Origin: Clostridiales bacterium
GTDB lineage: Bacteria; Bacillota_A; Clostridia; Christensenellales; Christensenellaceae
Length of the DNA stretch: 17,280 bases
Assembly (NCBI GenBank): GCA_003149735.1
Contig: QANA01000056.1
Location: forward strand, 27,066 to 44,345
Direction: 5' to 3'
Shown here piece by piece: positions 1 to 7,463 of this stretch (position 1 is its first letter; each line of letters begins with the position of its first letter). Both the position numbers and the translations under genes were made by a program. Below the pieces are notes generated by a model. That model did not search any database, was not told the DNA's origin, and saw only the letters and a program-made list of their open reading frames with translations.

Positions 1-1547
1 ATCAGGTAAAATACGATCACCCGATGCTGGAAAAAATTCTGAAAGACACTTATGGGTGTATGGTATATCAGGAGCAGGTGATGGAGATTGTCCGTGATAT
101 GGCAGGATATTCTTTGGCACGCAGCGATGAAGTGCGCCGGGCAATGGCCAAAAAGAAAAAGGATGTCATGGAACGCGAACGGCAGATTTTTGTCTATGGC
201 GGAGATGGCATTGAAGGAGCGGTACATCGCGGTGTGGATGAAAGGACTGCGCAGAAAGTATTTGACCAGATGATGGACTTTGCACAGTATGCTTTTAATA
301 AATCCCACGCCTGTGCTTATGCTGTGGTCGCTTATCAGACTGCCTATCTTAAATGCCATTATACGGCGGAGTTTATGACGGCGTTGATCAACAGCTTCAT
401 TTCCAGCGCGGATAAAGTGGCGCATTATATGCGTTATCTCAAACAGTGCGGAATCAAGATCCTTCCGCCCAGTATTAATCATTCGGAAAAATACTTTGAT
501 GTACAGGATGGAGCAATTCGCTTTGGATTGGCTGCTTTAATCAACGTAGGTGATTCTATTGAAGCAGTTTTTGAAGAGAGGAGAAAGAACGGGCTATATC
601 AGGATTTTGTGGATTTTGTCAAACGCAATGTGAGCAGCCTCAATAAGACTCAAATTGAGTCGTTAATTCTTTCGGGTGCTTTTGATGAGATGGGGGTGAA
701 GCGCTCTCAGCTGATGGAAGTATACGATCGGATTTTTAAAAATGCCCAGACAGATGAAAAGCGGGCGCTTTCCGGACAGATGAGTTTGTTTGATTTGAGC
801 GGGCAGGCGACGCTGCCTGCAGTGGAATTGCCGGATATTCCGGAATATGATGATAAATTGAAATTGACTTTGGAAAAACAAAAGGTCGGTATGTATCTTT
901 CGGGGCATCCATTGCAGAAATATGCGGAACAACTGATGCAGGAAGCCTGGAGCGTGGAGAAAATATTGGCAAGAGCGGAAAATCCCGAAACCGTGCGGGA
1001 TATGGAGGGATTGACGGTGGAACTGGCCGGCATTTTTTCGCAGCTTAAAGCACGGACTACACGCCGTTCAAAGCAGATGATGGCCAACGCAACTTTTGAA
1101 GATTTGACAGGTAGCATTGGGGTGTTGATATTTCCTGCCGCATATGAACAATATAAAGATGAAATACAAATGGACGAGATCTGCCGGCTGCGTGCCCGTG
1201 TAGCAGTAGGGGAAGAGACGGAGCTGTTGTTGGAAGCAGTACAACCCTATACCGGGCCTGGGCAAAAGCCTGCCTGGAGTTTTAAGAAACAGGAATATAA
1301 AAAAGAGAAAACGCCAAAGCCGGCAATGGTGCGTGAATTGCGATTGACCTTGGAGGAGGAAGATATCAATAAAATACGCGCTATCAAAAATGCCCTGGAA
1401 GGTTGTTATGAAGTATGGGGTGCTTCTGTCAAAGTATTGGTGCGCAGTACGGGAAAACGTTACACATTGAAATCTGTGAAATATTCAGCAGAACTGCGTG
1501 AAAAACTGGAAAATATACTGGGAATGCATAATATAGAAGTTATTTGA
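1..1547 (+). CDS. dnaE: DNA polymerase III alpha subunit, C-terminal part (5' truncated by window)
   Basis: This is the replicative or error-prone DNA polymerase III catalytic subunit of the DnaE class. The frame is open from base 3 and begins upstream of the window, so the PHP and palm domains are missing. What remains includes the fingers region with the conserved stretch FNKSHACAYAVVAYQTAYLK, a helix-hairpin-helix region around NVSSLNKTQIESLILSGAFD, and an OB-fold segment (VELAGIFSQLKAR...FEDLTGSIGVLIFP) near the C-terminus. Between them lies QMSLF at bases 777-791, a good match to the beta sliding-clamp binding pentapeptide and in the place where DnaE proteins carry it. The stop is TGA at 1545-1547. 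pfkA follows on the same strand after 252 bp; dnaE next to pfkA is a familiar Clostridia-type order. Identity is firm. Whether this is the main replicase or a DnaE beside PolC cannot be judged here. Confidence 0.96.
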   Translation, partial: QVKYDHPMLEKILKDTYGCMVYQEQVMEIVRDMAGYSLARSDEVRRAMAKKKKDVMERERQIFVYGGDGIEGAVHRGVDERTAQKVFDQMMDFAQYAFNKSHACAYAVVAYQTAYLKCHYTAEFMTALINSFISSADKVAHYMRYLKQCGIKILPPSINHSEKYFDVQDGAIRFGLAALINVGDSIEAVFEERRKNGLYQDFVDFVKRNVSSLNKTQIESLILSGAFDEMGVKRSQLMEVYDRIFKNAQTDEKRALSGQMSLFDLSGQATLPAVELPDIPEYDDKLKLTLEKQKVGMYLSGHPLQKYAEQLMQEAWSVEKILARAENPETVRDMEGLTVELAGIFSQLKARTTRRSKQMMANATFEDLTGSIGVLIFPAAYEQYKDEIQMDEICRLRARVAVGEETELLLEAVQPYTGPGQKPAWSFKKQEYKKEKTPKPAMVRELRLTLEEEDINKIRAIKNALEGCYEVWGASVKVLVRSTGKRYTLKSVKYSAELREKLENILGMHNIEVI

Positions 1548-1558
1548 CGAATTTTATG

Positions 1559-1587
1559 TTGTATGCATTTGGAAAATATGATAAAAT
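1559..1587 (+). promoter_or_regulatory. Candidate sigma-A promoter for pfkA
   Basis: TTGTAT (1559-1564), a 17-bp spacer and TAAAAT (1582-1587) lie just after the dnaE stop. They would give a leader of about 200 nt before pfkA. Match quality is moderate and another start nearer the gene is possible. Confidence 0.4.
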
Positions 1588-1690
1588 ATGCGTTGTGCTG
1601 TGCAGGATTTGTGCAAATTTACATAAAAAAGCATAGTACACGTTTTGTTGGCCTGTATGAAAAATGCAGGAATTGTAAACAGATGATTCA

Positions 1691-1720
1691 TATTGGTAAG
1701 TGTTGGTGAGTATTGGTGAG
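1691..1720 (+). repeat. Three tandem 10-bp direct repeats in the pfkA leader
   Basis: Three consecutive decamers, TATTGGTAAG, TGTTGGTGAG and TATTGGTGAG, share the pattern TRTTGGTRAG with exactly one helical turn of spacing. They sit between the candidate promoter and the pfkA start. A regulatory protein or RNA binding role is inferred only from the spacing. Confidence 0.6.
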
Positions 1721-1767
1721 AGAGGATTCTGAGTTCGTTGTATCATAACATTTATTTCATTTACAGA

Positions 1768-1785
1768 ATACCCGTTGCAGGGTAT
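1768..1785 (+). repeat. Small hairpin just before the pfkA ribosome site
   Basis: ATACCC (1768-1773) and GGGTAT (1780-1785) form a perfect 6-bp stem with a 6-nt loop. The stem ends 3 nt before the GGAGA ribosome site (1789-1793). It could influence translation initiation of pfkA, but no function is shown. Confidence 0.4.
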
Positions 1786-1799
1786 GTTGGAGAATTTAT

Positions 1800-2762
1800 A
1801 TGAAGAAGATTGCGGTACTTACAAGCGGCGGCGATACGCCGGTCATGAATGCGGCTATTTATTCGGTTGTGCGCATGGCTAAAAGCAAGGGAATGGATGT
1901 CATGGGTGTGCTCAGAGGTTATTCCGGATTAATCAACGGCGATCTGACGGAACTTCTGCCGGAGCAGGTAGAATATATTTCCAATCAGGGCGGTACAATC
2001 CTCAAAAGCGCACGGTGTCTGGAAATGCTGACGGATGAGGGCAAACAAAAAGCGGTACAGACCCTCAAGGATTTTGGCATAGAGGGATTGATTGTCATCG
2101 GAGGAGATGGCAGTTTTAAGGGTGCGCGCGCATTAACACATATGGGTGTGCCGGCCATCGGTTTGCCCGGAACGATCGATAATGATATTGCCTATACCGA
2201 TTATACTCTTGGCTTTGATACGGCAGTAAATACTGCTGCGCAGGAGATTGCCAAAATCCGTACGACGATGGTTTCTCATGACCGTATTTGCGTTGTGGAA
2301 ATCATGGGCCGTCATTGCGGAGATATGGCGCTGCATACCGGCGTAGCGGCGGAAGCCGATTTCATTATTGTACCTGAAGTTGAATTCGATTTGGATGCCA
2401 TTTGCGAAGAAATTATGGCAAGAACTGCGCGTGGCCGGGAGACCAGCATTATTGCACTTTCTGAAGGCGCTGGGGACAGCAAAGAAGTGGCAGATTATAT
2501 TCGTGAGAAGACCGGAAGGGATATGAAGCACGTTGTGCTGGGATATACGCAGCGCGGCGGTGAGCCTACCGTTTTTGACCGTATTTTGGCGATGAAAACG
2601 GGAGCGCGGGCTGTAGAATTGCTGGAACAGGGAATTGGCGGCAGAGTTGTCGGTGTCCGCAATAATGAAATTGTGGATGACGATATTGATGAAGCTTTGG
2701 CTATGGAACTGAAATTCAACTATAAGTTGTATGAACAGTACCTGGCCATGACAAATTATTGA
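1800..2762 (+). CDS. pfkA: ATP-dependent 6-phosphofructokinase
   Basis: Phosphorylates fructose 6-phosphate to fructose 1,6-bisphosphate with ATP in glycolysis, in the cytoplasm. At 320 aa it has the usual length and, in this region, aligns to E. coli PfkA numbering without gaps. Visible signatures are the N-terminal TSGGD, GSAR-type R72, IGGDGS with D103, GTIDND with catalytic D127, MGR 169-171, E222 and QRGG with R252. G104 and G124 are glycines, which marks the ATP rather than the pyrophosphate type. Several expected residues differ: G15 is V, the effector-site residues at 21, 54 and 59 are Y, P and Y, and the substrate-site residues 243 and 249 are K and Y. R25, R154, R162 and R211 are kept. 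The start is set by GGAGA at 1789-1793. A hairpin terminator follows the gene directly. Confidence 0.95.
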   Translation: MKKIAVLTSGGDTPVMNAAIYSVVRMAKSKGMDVMGVLRGYSGLINGDLTELLPEQVEYISNQGGTILKSARCLEMLTDEGKQKAVQTLKDFGIEGLIVIGGDGSFKGARALTHMGVPAIGLPGTIDNDIAYTDYTLGFDTAVNTAAQEIAKIRTTMVSHDRICVVEIMGRHCGDMALHTGVAAEADFIIVPEVEFDLDAICEEIMARTARGRETSIIALSEGAGDSKEVADYIREKTGRDMKHVVLGYTQRGGEPTVFDRILAMKTGARAVELLEQGIGGRVVGVRNNEIVDDDIDEALAMELKFNYKLYEQYLAMTNY

Positions 2763-2766
2763 GCAG

Positions 2767-2792
2767 AAAAAGCGCCTTTCAGGCGCTTTTTT
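2767..2792 (+). terminator. Rho-independent terminator after pfkA
   Basis: AGCGCC (2771-2776), loop TTTCA and GGCGCT (2782-2787) form a GC-rich stem. It is flanked by an A tract before and TTTTT after, so the A and T tracts can extend the stem. It lies between the pfkA stop and the next gene's ribosome site. Confidence 0.85.
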
Positions 2793-2817
2793 CATTCAAA
2801 ACAGGAGGAAGATTGCT

Positions 2818-4461
2818 ATGAAAAAAGCTCTGTTTCAAGTAATGGCGCTGTGTTTATCTGTGATGTTGTGCATGTTGGCAGCTTGTCATAGAGAACAGAC
2901 GGATCGGTTACCTCAGGAATTGCTCTGGCAATCTTCACAGCTGCAGGAAGAAGTGGAGCAGGGCGAACAGCAGCAATATGAAAGACTGTTGGAAAGCGCG
3001 GTAGAGCTGCAGCCGGGGATTCAGCGTACGCAACTGATACAGGAAGCGGAAAAAATGCTGTTGGAAGCAGGCCGGGTGATTCCGCTGCTCAATGAAACAA
3101 ACAGTTATCTTCTGCGGGAATCCGTACAGGGTTATTACAGGACGGCTTCAGGCATCAGTTATTTTCAGGAGAGTAAAACACCGAATAATACTTTGCACGC
3201 CTGCCTTGACGGCGCATTGGAGAGTATGGATCCTGCTTTGTCCAGCAGCTCTTTGGAAAAGGGACTGGCTGCTAATTGTTTTTCCGGATTATACCGGGAA
3301 AATGAACAAGGAGAGATACAGCCGGAGTTGGTACAGAGTTGTGAAAGCTCGGCGGATGGGATGACTTATCGCTTCCAATTGCGTAAGGGCTTGAAATGGT
3401 CGGATGGGACAGCGCTGACCGCAAAAGACGTGGCTTATTCCTGGAACTGTGCCATTGCTGCAGGGAAAGTGCCGGGGATTGAATTTGTACAGAAAGCACA
3501 AGCCGAGGATGAGAATACGCTGGAGATTACACTGAAACAACCGTATGCTTATTTCCTTCAGCTTTGCGCTTCGCCGATGCTGGGAACTGTGCGACAGTAT
3601 GCTTCCTATACAATAGGGGCATATGCGGTAAGCGGCGCATACATACCGGTAGAGTGGCAGGGCGATACGCTGATATGTCGGAAAAACACAGCTTATTGGA
3701 ATGCAGAAAATGTGTCCTGTGAAAGTTTGGAGCTGATGGTAGGTGCCAAAGAGAAAGAGGCATATGAAGCATTCGAGGCCGGACGGTTGGAATATACGGA
3801 AGTTATGCCGGTTGAACAGCGTTGTATTGCATCTCGTGAAAACCCGAATTATAATTGCACGGAAAATTTACAGACCATTTGTGTGGGAGTCAGTGCGCAA
3901 AGTGCGCTGTTTTCCGCAATGACAGAAGCAGAGGTGCGCCGTTTTTGTAAAGCACTATCTTTGCTGATCGATCGGGAATATATGGCATATATGAGTGGTC
4001 GACCGGAAGCAGGAATGGCAGAAGAAAAGTTAATTGCCAGGCAGGTAGGCGGAGAGGCGACGCGTGGACAGGAAGATGTCGTAGAGCGCTACCATCAGGC
4101 GTTGCAGTTGCTGCTTTCTTTGGGATGGGAACTGGATGCGGATCAATGCCTGAAACAGCCGGTGACATTGTATTACGGCATTTGGGCAGGAGCGGATTCT
4201 GAGCAGCGCCTGATAGCCCAGTGCTTACAGGAAGATTTCGGCATTGCCGGAATTTGTATGGAGATTACAGAATATGAGGATGCAGCACAGGCGGAGGAAT
4301 GGATGCGGCAGGGGAAGCTGGATTTGTATGGATTGACTTTGAGCGCTGATTATGGAGACGGCTGTCAGGTGCTGCTGCCCTGGACGAGTAAAAATCAACC
4401 GGGATGGTTTGCGTGGTCGGAAATTACGGAAACCATCGCAACTGAAGATGTGGCGGAGTGA
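2818..4461 (+). CDS. Oligopeptide-binding lipoprotein (SBP_bac_5 family), apparently circularly permuted
   Basis: Extracytoplasmic solute-binding lipoprotein of the OppA/SBP_bac_5 type, 547 aa. It has a signal peptide ending in lipobox LAAC with C23 as the lipidated residue. Residues 125-210 are the classical start of a mature OppA: strand TLHACLDGALESMDPAL, then GLYR, then the signature LRKGLKWSDGTALTAKDVAYSWN. The middle follows the family (TAYWNAENVSCESLELMV 291-308; RRFCKALSLLIDREYM 374-389). The protein stops at 547 shortly after SADYGDG...WTSKNQPGW, where normal family members continue. The missing tail pattern (Y..LL..A......R..L...AE..L.......IPL...TNSYL....VQGYY) appears instead at residues 54-118, right after the lipobox. 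The mature part holds 15 further cysteines. RBS AGGAGG lies at 2803-2808. No permease or ATPase gene is adjacent, so substrate and partners are unknown. Family is confident; permutation is my inference. Confidence 0.88.
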   Translation: MKKALFQVMALCLSVMLCMLAACHREQTDRLPQELLWQSSQLQEEVEQGEQQQYERLLESAVELQPGIQRTQLIQEAEKMLLEAGRVIPLLNETNSYLLRESVQGYYRTASGISYFQESKTPNNTLHACLDGALESMDPALSSSSLEKGLAANCFSGLYRENEQGEIQPELVQSCESSADGMTYRFQLRKGLKWSDGTALTAKDVAYSWNCAIAAGKVPGIEFVQKAQAEDENTLEITLKQPYAYFLQLCASPMLGTVRQYASYTIGAYAVSGAYIPVEWQGDTLICRKNTAYWNAENVSCESLELMVGAKEKEAYEAFEAGRLEYTEVMPVEQRCIASRENPNYNCTENLQTICVGVSAQSALFSAMTEAEVRRFCKALSLLIDREYMAYMSGRPEAGMAEEKLIARQVGGEATRGQEDVVERYHQALQLLLSLGWELDADQCLKQPVTLYYGIWAGADSEQRLIAQCLQEDFGIAGICMEITEYEDAAQAEEWMRQGKLDLYGLTLSADYGDGCQVLLPWTSKNQPGWFAWSEITETIATEDVAE

Positions 4462-4507
4462 ACGGGAGAAGGAAAGGCGTTGGCAATGGTAAGGACATAT
4501 TTATAGT

Positions 4508-4545
4508 AAAAACACTGCAGTATACATGTATACTGCAGTGTTTTT
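4508..4545. terminator. 38-bp perfect palindrome, bidirectional terminator
   Basis: Two 19-nt arms are exact reverse complements with no spacer (centre between 4526 and 4527). They carry an A run on the left and a T run (4541-4547) on the right. The palindrome separates the convergent binding-protein gene (+) and permease gene (-) and can terminate both transcripts. Confidence 0.85.
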
Positions 4546-4555
4546 TTGATGAAAC

Positions 4556-6565
4556 TCAGGCGGCACGCACTGTTTTATAGTAGGCTTTTGCAGTCATCAT
4601 ATAAATGAAGCCATAGAAAAGTGCGAACAGCAGAAGGGTCAGTAATGTGCAAAGTGTAAAGAGATGGATGTTTACCAGGCCAAGAACGGATAACAGGCGG
4701 GTAAGCATGGGAAAGGCCGCGGCAATATGGAGGCCTGCTGTGGCCAAAGGCAGGAAAAAGACGGTCATTACTTGCGAAGAGATGACGCGCTTGACTTCTC
4801 CCTGGCTCATGCCGACTTTCTGCATGATGAAAAAGCGCTGTTGATCCTCATATCCTTCGGAAATTTGTTTGTAATACATAATCAGTACCGTAGTCAACAG
4901 GAAGAGCAGCCCCAGAAAGATACCCAGGAAAAACAAACCGCCGTAAAGAGATAAAAAGGTTGTCTTTGCTTCGACTGCACTGGAAGCGGATAAAGCAGAA
5001 ATCTGTGGATGATACTCACGGAACTGATTTACAATTTCGCAGAGAAACTCGGAGAGAGTGCGCTGCAGTTTTTCATTGCCTGCTACATCAATGCCATAAT
5101 ACTGAGAAAACGCAGGAGCAGTATCCCCAGACAGGGAAACATATATATTGGAAATGGCCTGTTCATCGGGCATGATCAGATAATATACTCCATAGGGCTG
5201 GAAAGAAACATAGCCTTCCGCATCCAGATTCAGCGAGGGCAATACTTGCCGGATTTGATATTGCAGGTCATGAAAAGAAAGCGTGGAGCCAGTCTGCAGA
5301 GGATCTCCCTGGGCGGTAAAGGCTAAAACTTCATCTGCGGCCAATTGCAGCGTGGTATCCTGCTGCCGATTGTATTCTTCCAGCGGAATCATGTATATGA
5401 GGCAATACTCAGAATCGGCTGGGGCATCTTGCCGTGTGAAAAAAGTATTTTCCTGTTTTTTCAGGCCAATGGAGAGATATCGGTAGAATACGAGATTTTC
5501 CGTTGGGATTCCGCTGCTTTTTACTGCTCGATCCAGCGTTTGCAGGAGCTGCTGAGACTCTTCCTGCGTCATCTTGTTGCCGCGCACTTCTATATTTCTG
5601 GGAAACTGATTGCGAAGTGCGTCATCCATCCCAAAAAAGAGGGAAATTGTAAAAGAAATCATAACCAGAACCATTGTGGAAAGAATACAGATATTGGCAA
5701 GGCCTACTGCATTCTGACGCATACGGTACAGCATACCGGAGACACTGGTAAAATGCTTGGGCTGATAGTAGTAGCGTTTATTGCGCCGCATCAGCTTGAG
5801 TACGGCAATGCTGCCCGCAGTAAACAGGCAGTAGGTGCCGATAATGACCAGTATGACTGCTACAAAGAACAGCAATAATGCCTCCAAAGGATTTTTGGTA
5901 AAAATGGCAATGGCGTAGCCTGCGCTCAGACAGATAAAGCCGACAATGGCCAAAGGCCATTTGGTTTTTGGCTCCTGTTCGCCAGTATTACTGCCATGCA
6001 GCAGTTCGATGGGTTGTGCGATATGTACTTGCCGCAGATTTTTAAGCAGGGTCAGCAGAAAGATGCTTCCGAACAGAATCACGGTTGCACTCAAAGCAGA
6101 AGGGGAAATCTGAAATCCAAAAGGAATCGGGAAATTGACCAGATTCAGCAGCGGCATAAGCACCAACTTGGAAAAGAGGATTCCTGCCCCAAGACCAAAC
6201 GACAGAGAAATTATGGTTACATAGAAATTCTCAGTCAGCAAAATGCGGGCAATATGCTTTTTTTCCATACCTAAAATATTATATAGCCCTAATTCCCTTT
6301 TTCGCTGTTTCATAAGGAAACCATTGGTATAGAAAATGAGAATGATTGAGAAAATTCCGATGACAATGCTTTCCAACCGCAGGATTACGATGAACGAATC
6401 GGCACCGGCCATTTCCGCCAGACCATGGTTGGTGGAAACGAACAACATGATATAGAACATGGCGACTGTACAGATGCAGGCCAACAGGTAGGGAAAATAA
6501 AGTTTTGAATTTTTACGGATGTTGGAAGCTGCCAGTTTGACATAGAAAAAAGAAGGTTTACGCAT
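4556..6565 (-). CDS. BceB-type ABC transporter permease (FtsX-like)
   Basis: Large membrane subunit of a Bce/Vra-type peptide-antibiotic detoxification transporter, about 669 aa. The N-terminal stretch KLAASNIRKNSKLYFPYLLA followed by a hydrophobic helix is the family opening. An FtsX-type loop KRELGLYNILGM follows the second membrane segment, and a matching one (DQQRFFIMQKVGMS) lies near the C-terminus. I count about ten hydrophobic segments and one extracytoplasmic region of roughly 200 residues in the second half, the part that senses or binds the antibiotic in this family. I place the start at 6565, where ATGCGTAA overlaps the ATPase stop by 8 bp. The frame is open 24 codons further up, but that extension lies inside the ATPase gene and is not hydrophobic. 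Substrate cannot be read from the sequence. Confidence 0.92.
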   Translation of the reverse strand: MRKPSFFYVKLAASNIRKNSKLYFPYLLACICTVAMFYIMLFVSTNHGLAEMAGADSFIVILRLESIVIGIFSIILIFYTNGFLMKQRKRELGLYNILGMEKKHIARILLTENFYVTIISLSFGLGAGILFSKLVLMPLLNLVNFPIPFGFQISPSALSATVILFGSIFLLTLLKNLRQVHIAQPIELLHGSNTGEQEPKTKWPLAIVGFICLSAGYAIAIFTKNPLEALLLFFVAVILVIIGTYCLFTAGSIAVLKLMRRNKRYYYQPKHFTSVSGMLYRMRQNAVGLANICILSTMVLVMISFTISLFFGMDDALRNQFPRNIEVRGNKMTQEESQQLLQTLDRAVKSSGIPTENLVFYRYLSIGLKKQENTFFTRQDAPADSEYCLIYMIPLEEYNRQQDTTLQLAADEVLAFTAQGDPLQTGSTLSFHDLQYQIRQVLPSLNLDAEGYVSFQPYGVYYLIMPDEQAISNIYVSLSGDTAPAFSQYYGIDVAGNEKLQRTLSEFLCEIVNQFREYHPQISALSASSAVEAKTTFLSLYGGLFFLGIFLGLLFLLTTVLIMYYKQISEGYEDQQRFFIMQKVGMSQGEVKRVISSQVMTVFFLPLATAGLHIAAAFPMLTRLLSVLGLVNIHLFTLCTLLTLLLFALFYGFIYMMTAKAYYKTVRAA

Positions 6566-7346
6566 GATCATTCTGCGGCTGCATCTGCTGCCGTCCTCCG
6601 GTAGTGAGAATGGTAAGCGTATCTGAAATGCGCTCATACATTTGCTCGTTGGTCATAGCCGCCTTATAAAGCTGATGGAATACTTCGCCGTCTTTAATGA
6701 ATAATACGCGTTTGGCATGACTTGCTGCCTTTACCGAATGCGTTACCATAAGTATGGTCTGTCCACCGGCATTGATATCGGCGAACAATTGCAGTAATTC
6801 ATCGGAGGCTCTGGAATCCAGTGCTCCGGTAGGTTCGTCGGCCAGCACCAGCTGTGGCGAGGTGATAAGTGCACGTGCGACGGCAGCGCGCTGTTTCTGC
6901 CCACCGGAAATTTCATAGGGAAACTTGGCCAGAATATCTGAAATGCCCAATTGCCGGGCTAAGGGCTGCAGACGGGTGTCCATCTCGGCAAAGTTTTTCC
7001 CTGCCAGTACCAGTGGGAGAAAAATGTTATCCTGCGCGGAAAAAGTATCCAGCAGATTAAAATCCTGAAAAACGAATCCCAAATTTTCGCGGCGGAAAGC
7101 GGCTAGCTCGCGTTCACAGATTGAGAGAGTGTTTTTCCCGTTTAAAAAAACCTCTCCGCTGGTCGGGCGATCCAGGGTAGCCAGAATATTGAGCAGAGTG
7201 GTTTTTCCGGAACCGGATTCTCCCATGATGGCGACATATTCACCGTTTTCTACCGAAAAGGAGACGTTGGAAAGCGCCTGGATTTGATTGCCTCCAAAAC
7301 GTGTAGTATATATTTTCTTTAAATTTCTTACTTCCAATAATGGCAT
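6558..7346 (-). CDS. BceA-type ABC transporter ATP-binding protein
   Basis: Cytoplasmic ATPase of the adjacent transporter, 262 aa with the start chosen here. Walker A is GESGSGKTT (42-50), the Q-loop VFQDFNLL (92-99), the signature SGGQKQR (147-153), Walker B LVLADEPTGALD (166-177) and the switch histidine in VTHS (H203). This is the MacB/LolD/BceA class of ATPases that pair with FtsX-type permeases. The start at 7346 is fixed by AGGAGG at 7355-7360 (8-nt spacing) and by the family opening MPLLEVRNLKKIY. A 22-codon upstream extension exists but reads across the promoter region. It overlaps the permease start by 8 bp, so the two are translated together. It lies 113 bp downstream of the kinase gene, and that gap holds a strong inverted repeat. 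Confidence 0.95.
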   Translation of the reverse strand: MPLLEVRNLKKIYTTRFGGNQIQALSNVSFSVENGEYVAIMGESGSGKTTLLNILATLDRPTSGEVFLNGKNTLSICERELAAFRRENLGFVFQDFNLLDTFSAQDNIFLPLVLAGKNFAEMDTRLQPLARQLGISDILAKFPYEISGGQKQRAAVARALITSPQLVLADEPTGALDSRASDELLQLFADINAGGQTILMVTHSVKAASHAKRVLFIKDGEVFHQLYKAAMTNEQMYERISDTLTILTTGGRQQMQPQNDHA

Positions 7347-7354
7347 AGAGTTTG

Positions 7355-7360
7355 CCTCCT
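7355..7360 (-). promoter_or_regulatory. Ribosome site that decides the ATPase start
   Basis: AGGAGG on the minus strand with 8-nt spacing to the ATG at 7346. The upstream in-frame ATG at 7412 has no comparable site. Confidence 0.85.
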
Positions 7361-7420
7361 CTTTACAAAAATTCCTGTTTTGATTATGGCAAAAGAATAG
7401 AATGCAAGCCATGGAATTGT

Positions 7421-7463
7421 CTTACATTCTATCCGTAAAACTTACATTTATGTAAGGTTTTAC
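7421..7463 (-). promoter_or_regulatory. Candidate response-regulator binding region upstream of the ABC genes
   Basis: On the plus strand, GTAAAACTTACAT (7435-7447), TT, and ATGTAAGGTTTTAC (7450-7463) form a near-perfect inverted repeat with one bulged base. The core CTTACAT-TT-ATGTAAG (7441-7456) is perfect. A second CTTACAT half lies at 7421-7427, exactly 20 bp away, with GTAA at 7435-7438. In Bce systems the response regulator binds an inverted repeat upstream of the transporter promoter, so the position fits. A CATAAT -10 candidate lies downstream at about 7381-7386 with a poor -35, as expected for an activated promoter. The arm at 7460-7462 also contains the kinase stop codon, so an RNA hairpin role is an alternative. 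Confidence 0.55.

Noticed and set aside
2133..2795. 220-codon minus-strand frame over pfkA
   Set aside because: Antisense to well-conserved pfkA, runs through its terminator, and has no recognisable motif.
6566..6637. 24-codon N-terminal extension of the permease
   Set aside because: It overlaps the conserved-length ATPase end, is not hydrophobic, and the family opening begins at the ATG at 6565.
7347..7412. 22-codon N-terminal extension of the ATPase
   Set aside because: The extension covers the promoter and ribosome site; AGGAGG at 7355-7360 and the family opening support the start at 7346.
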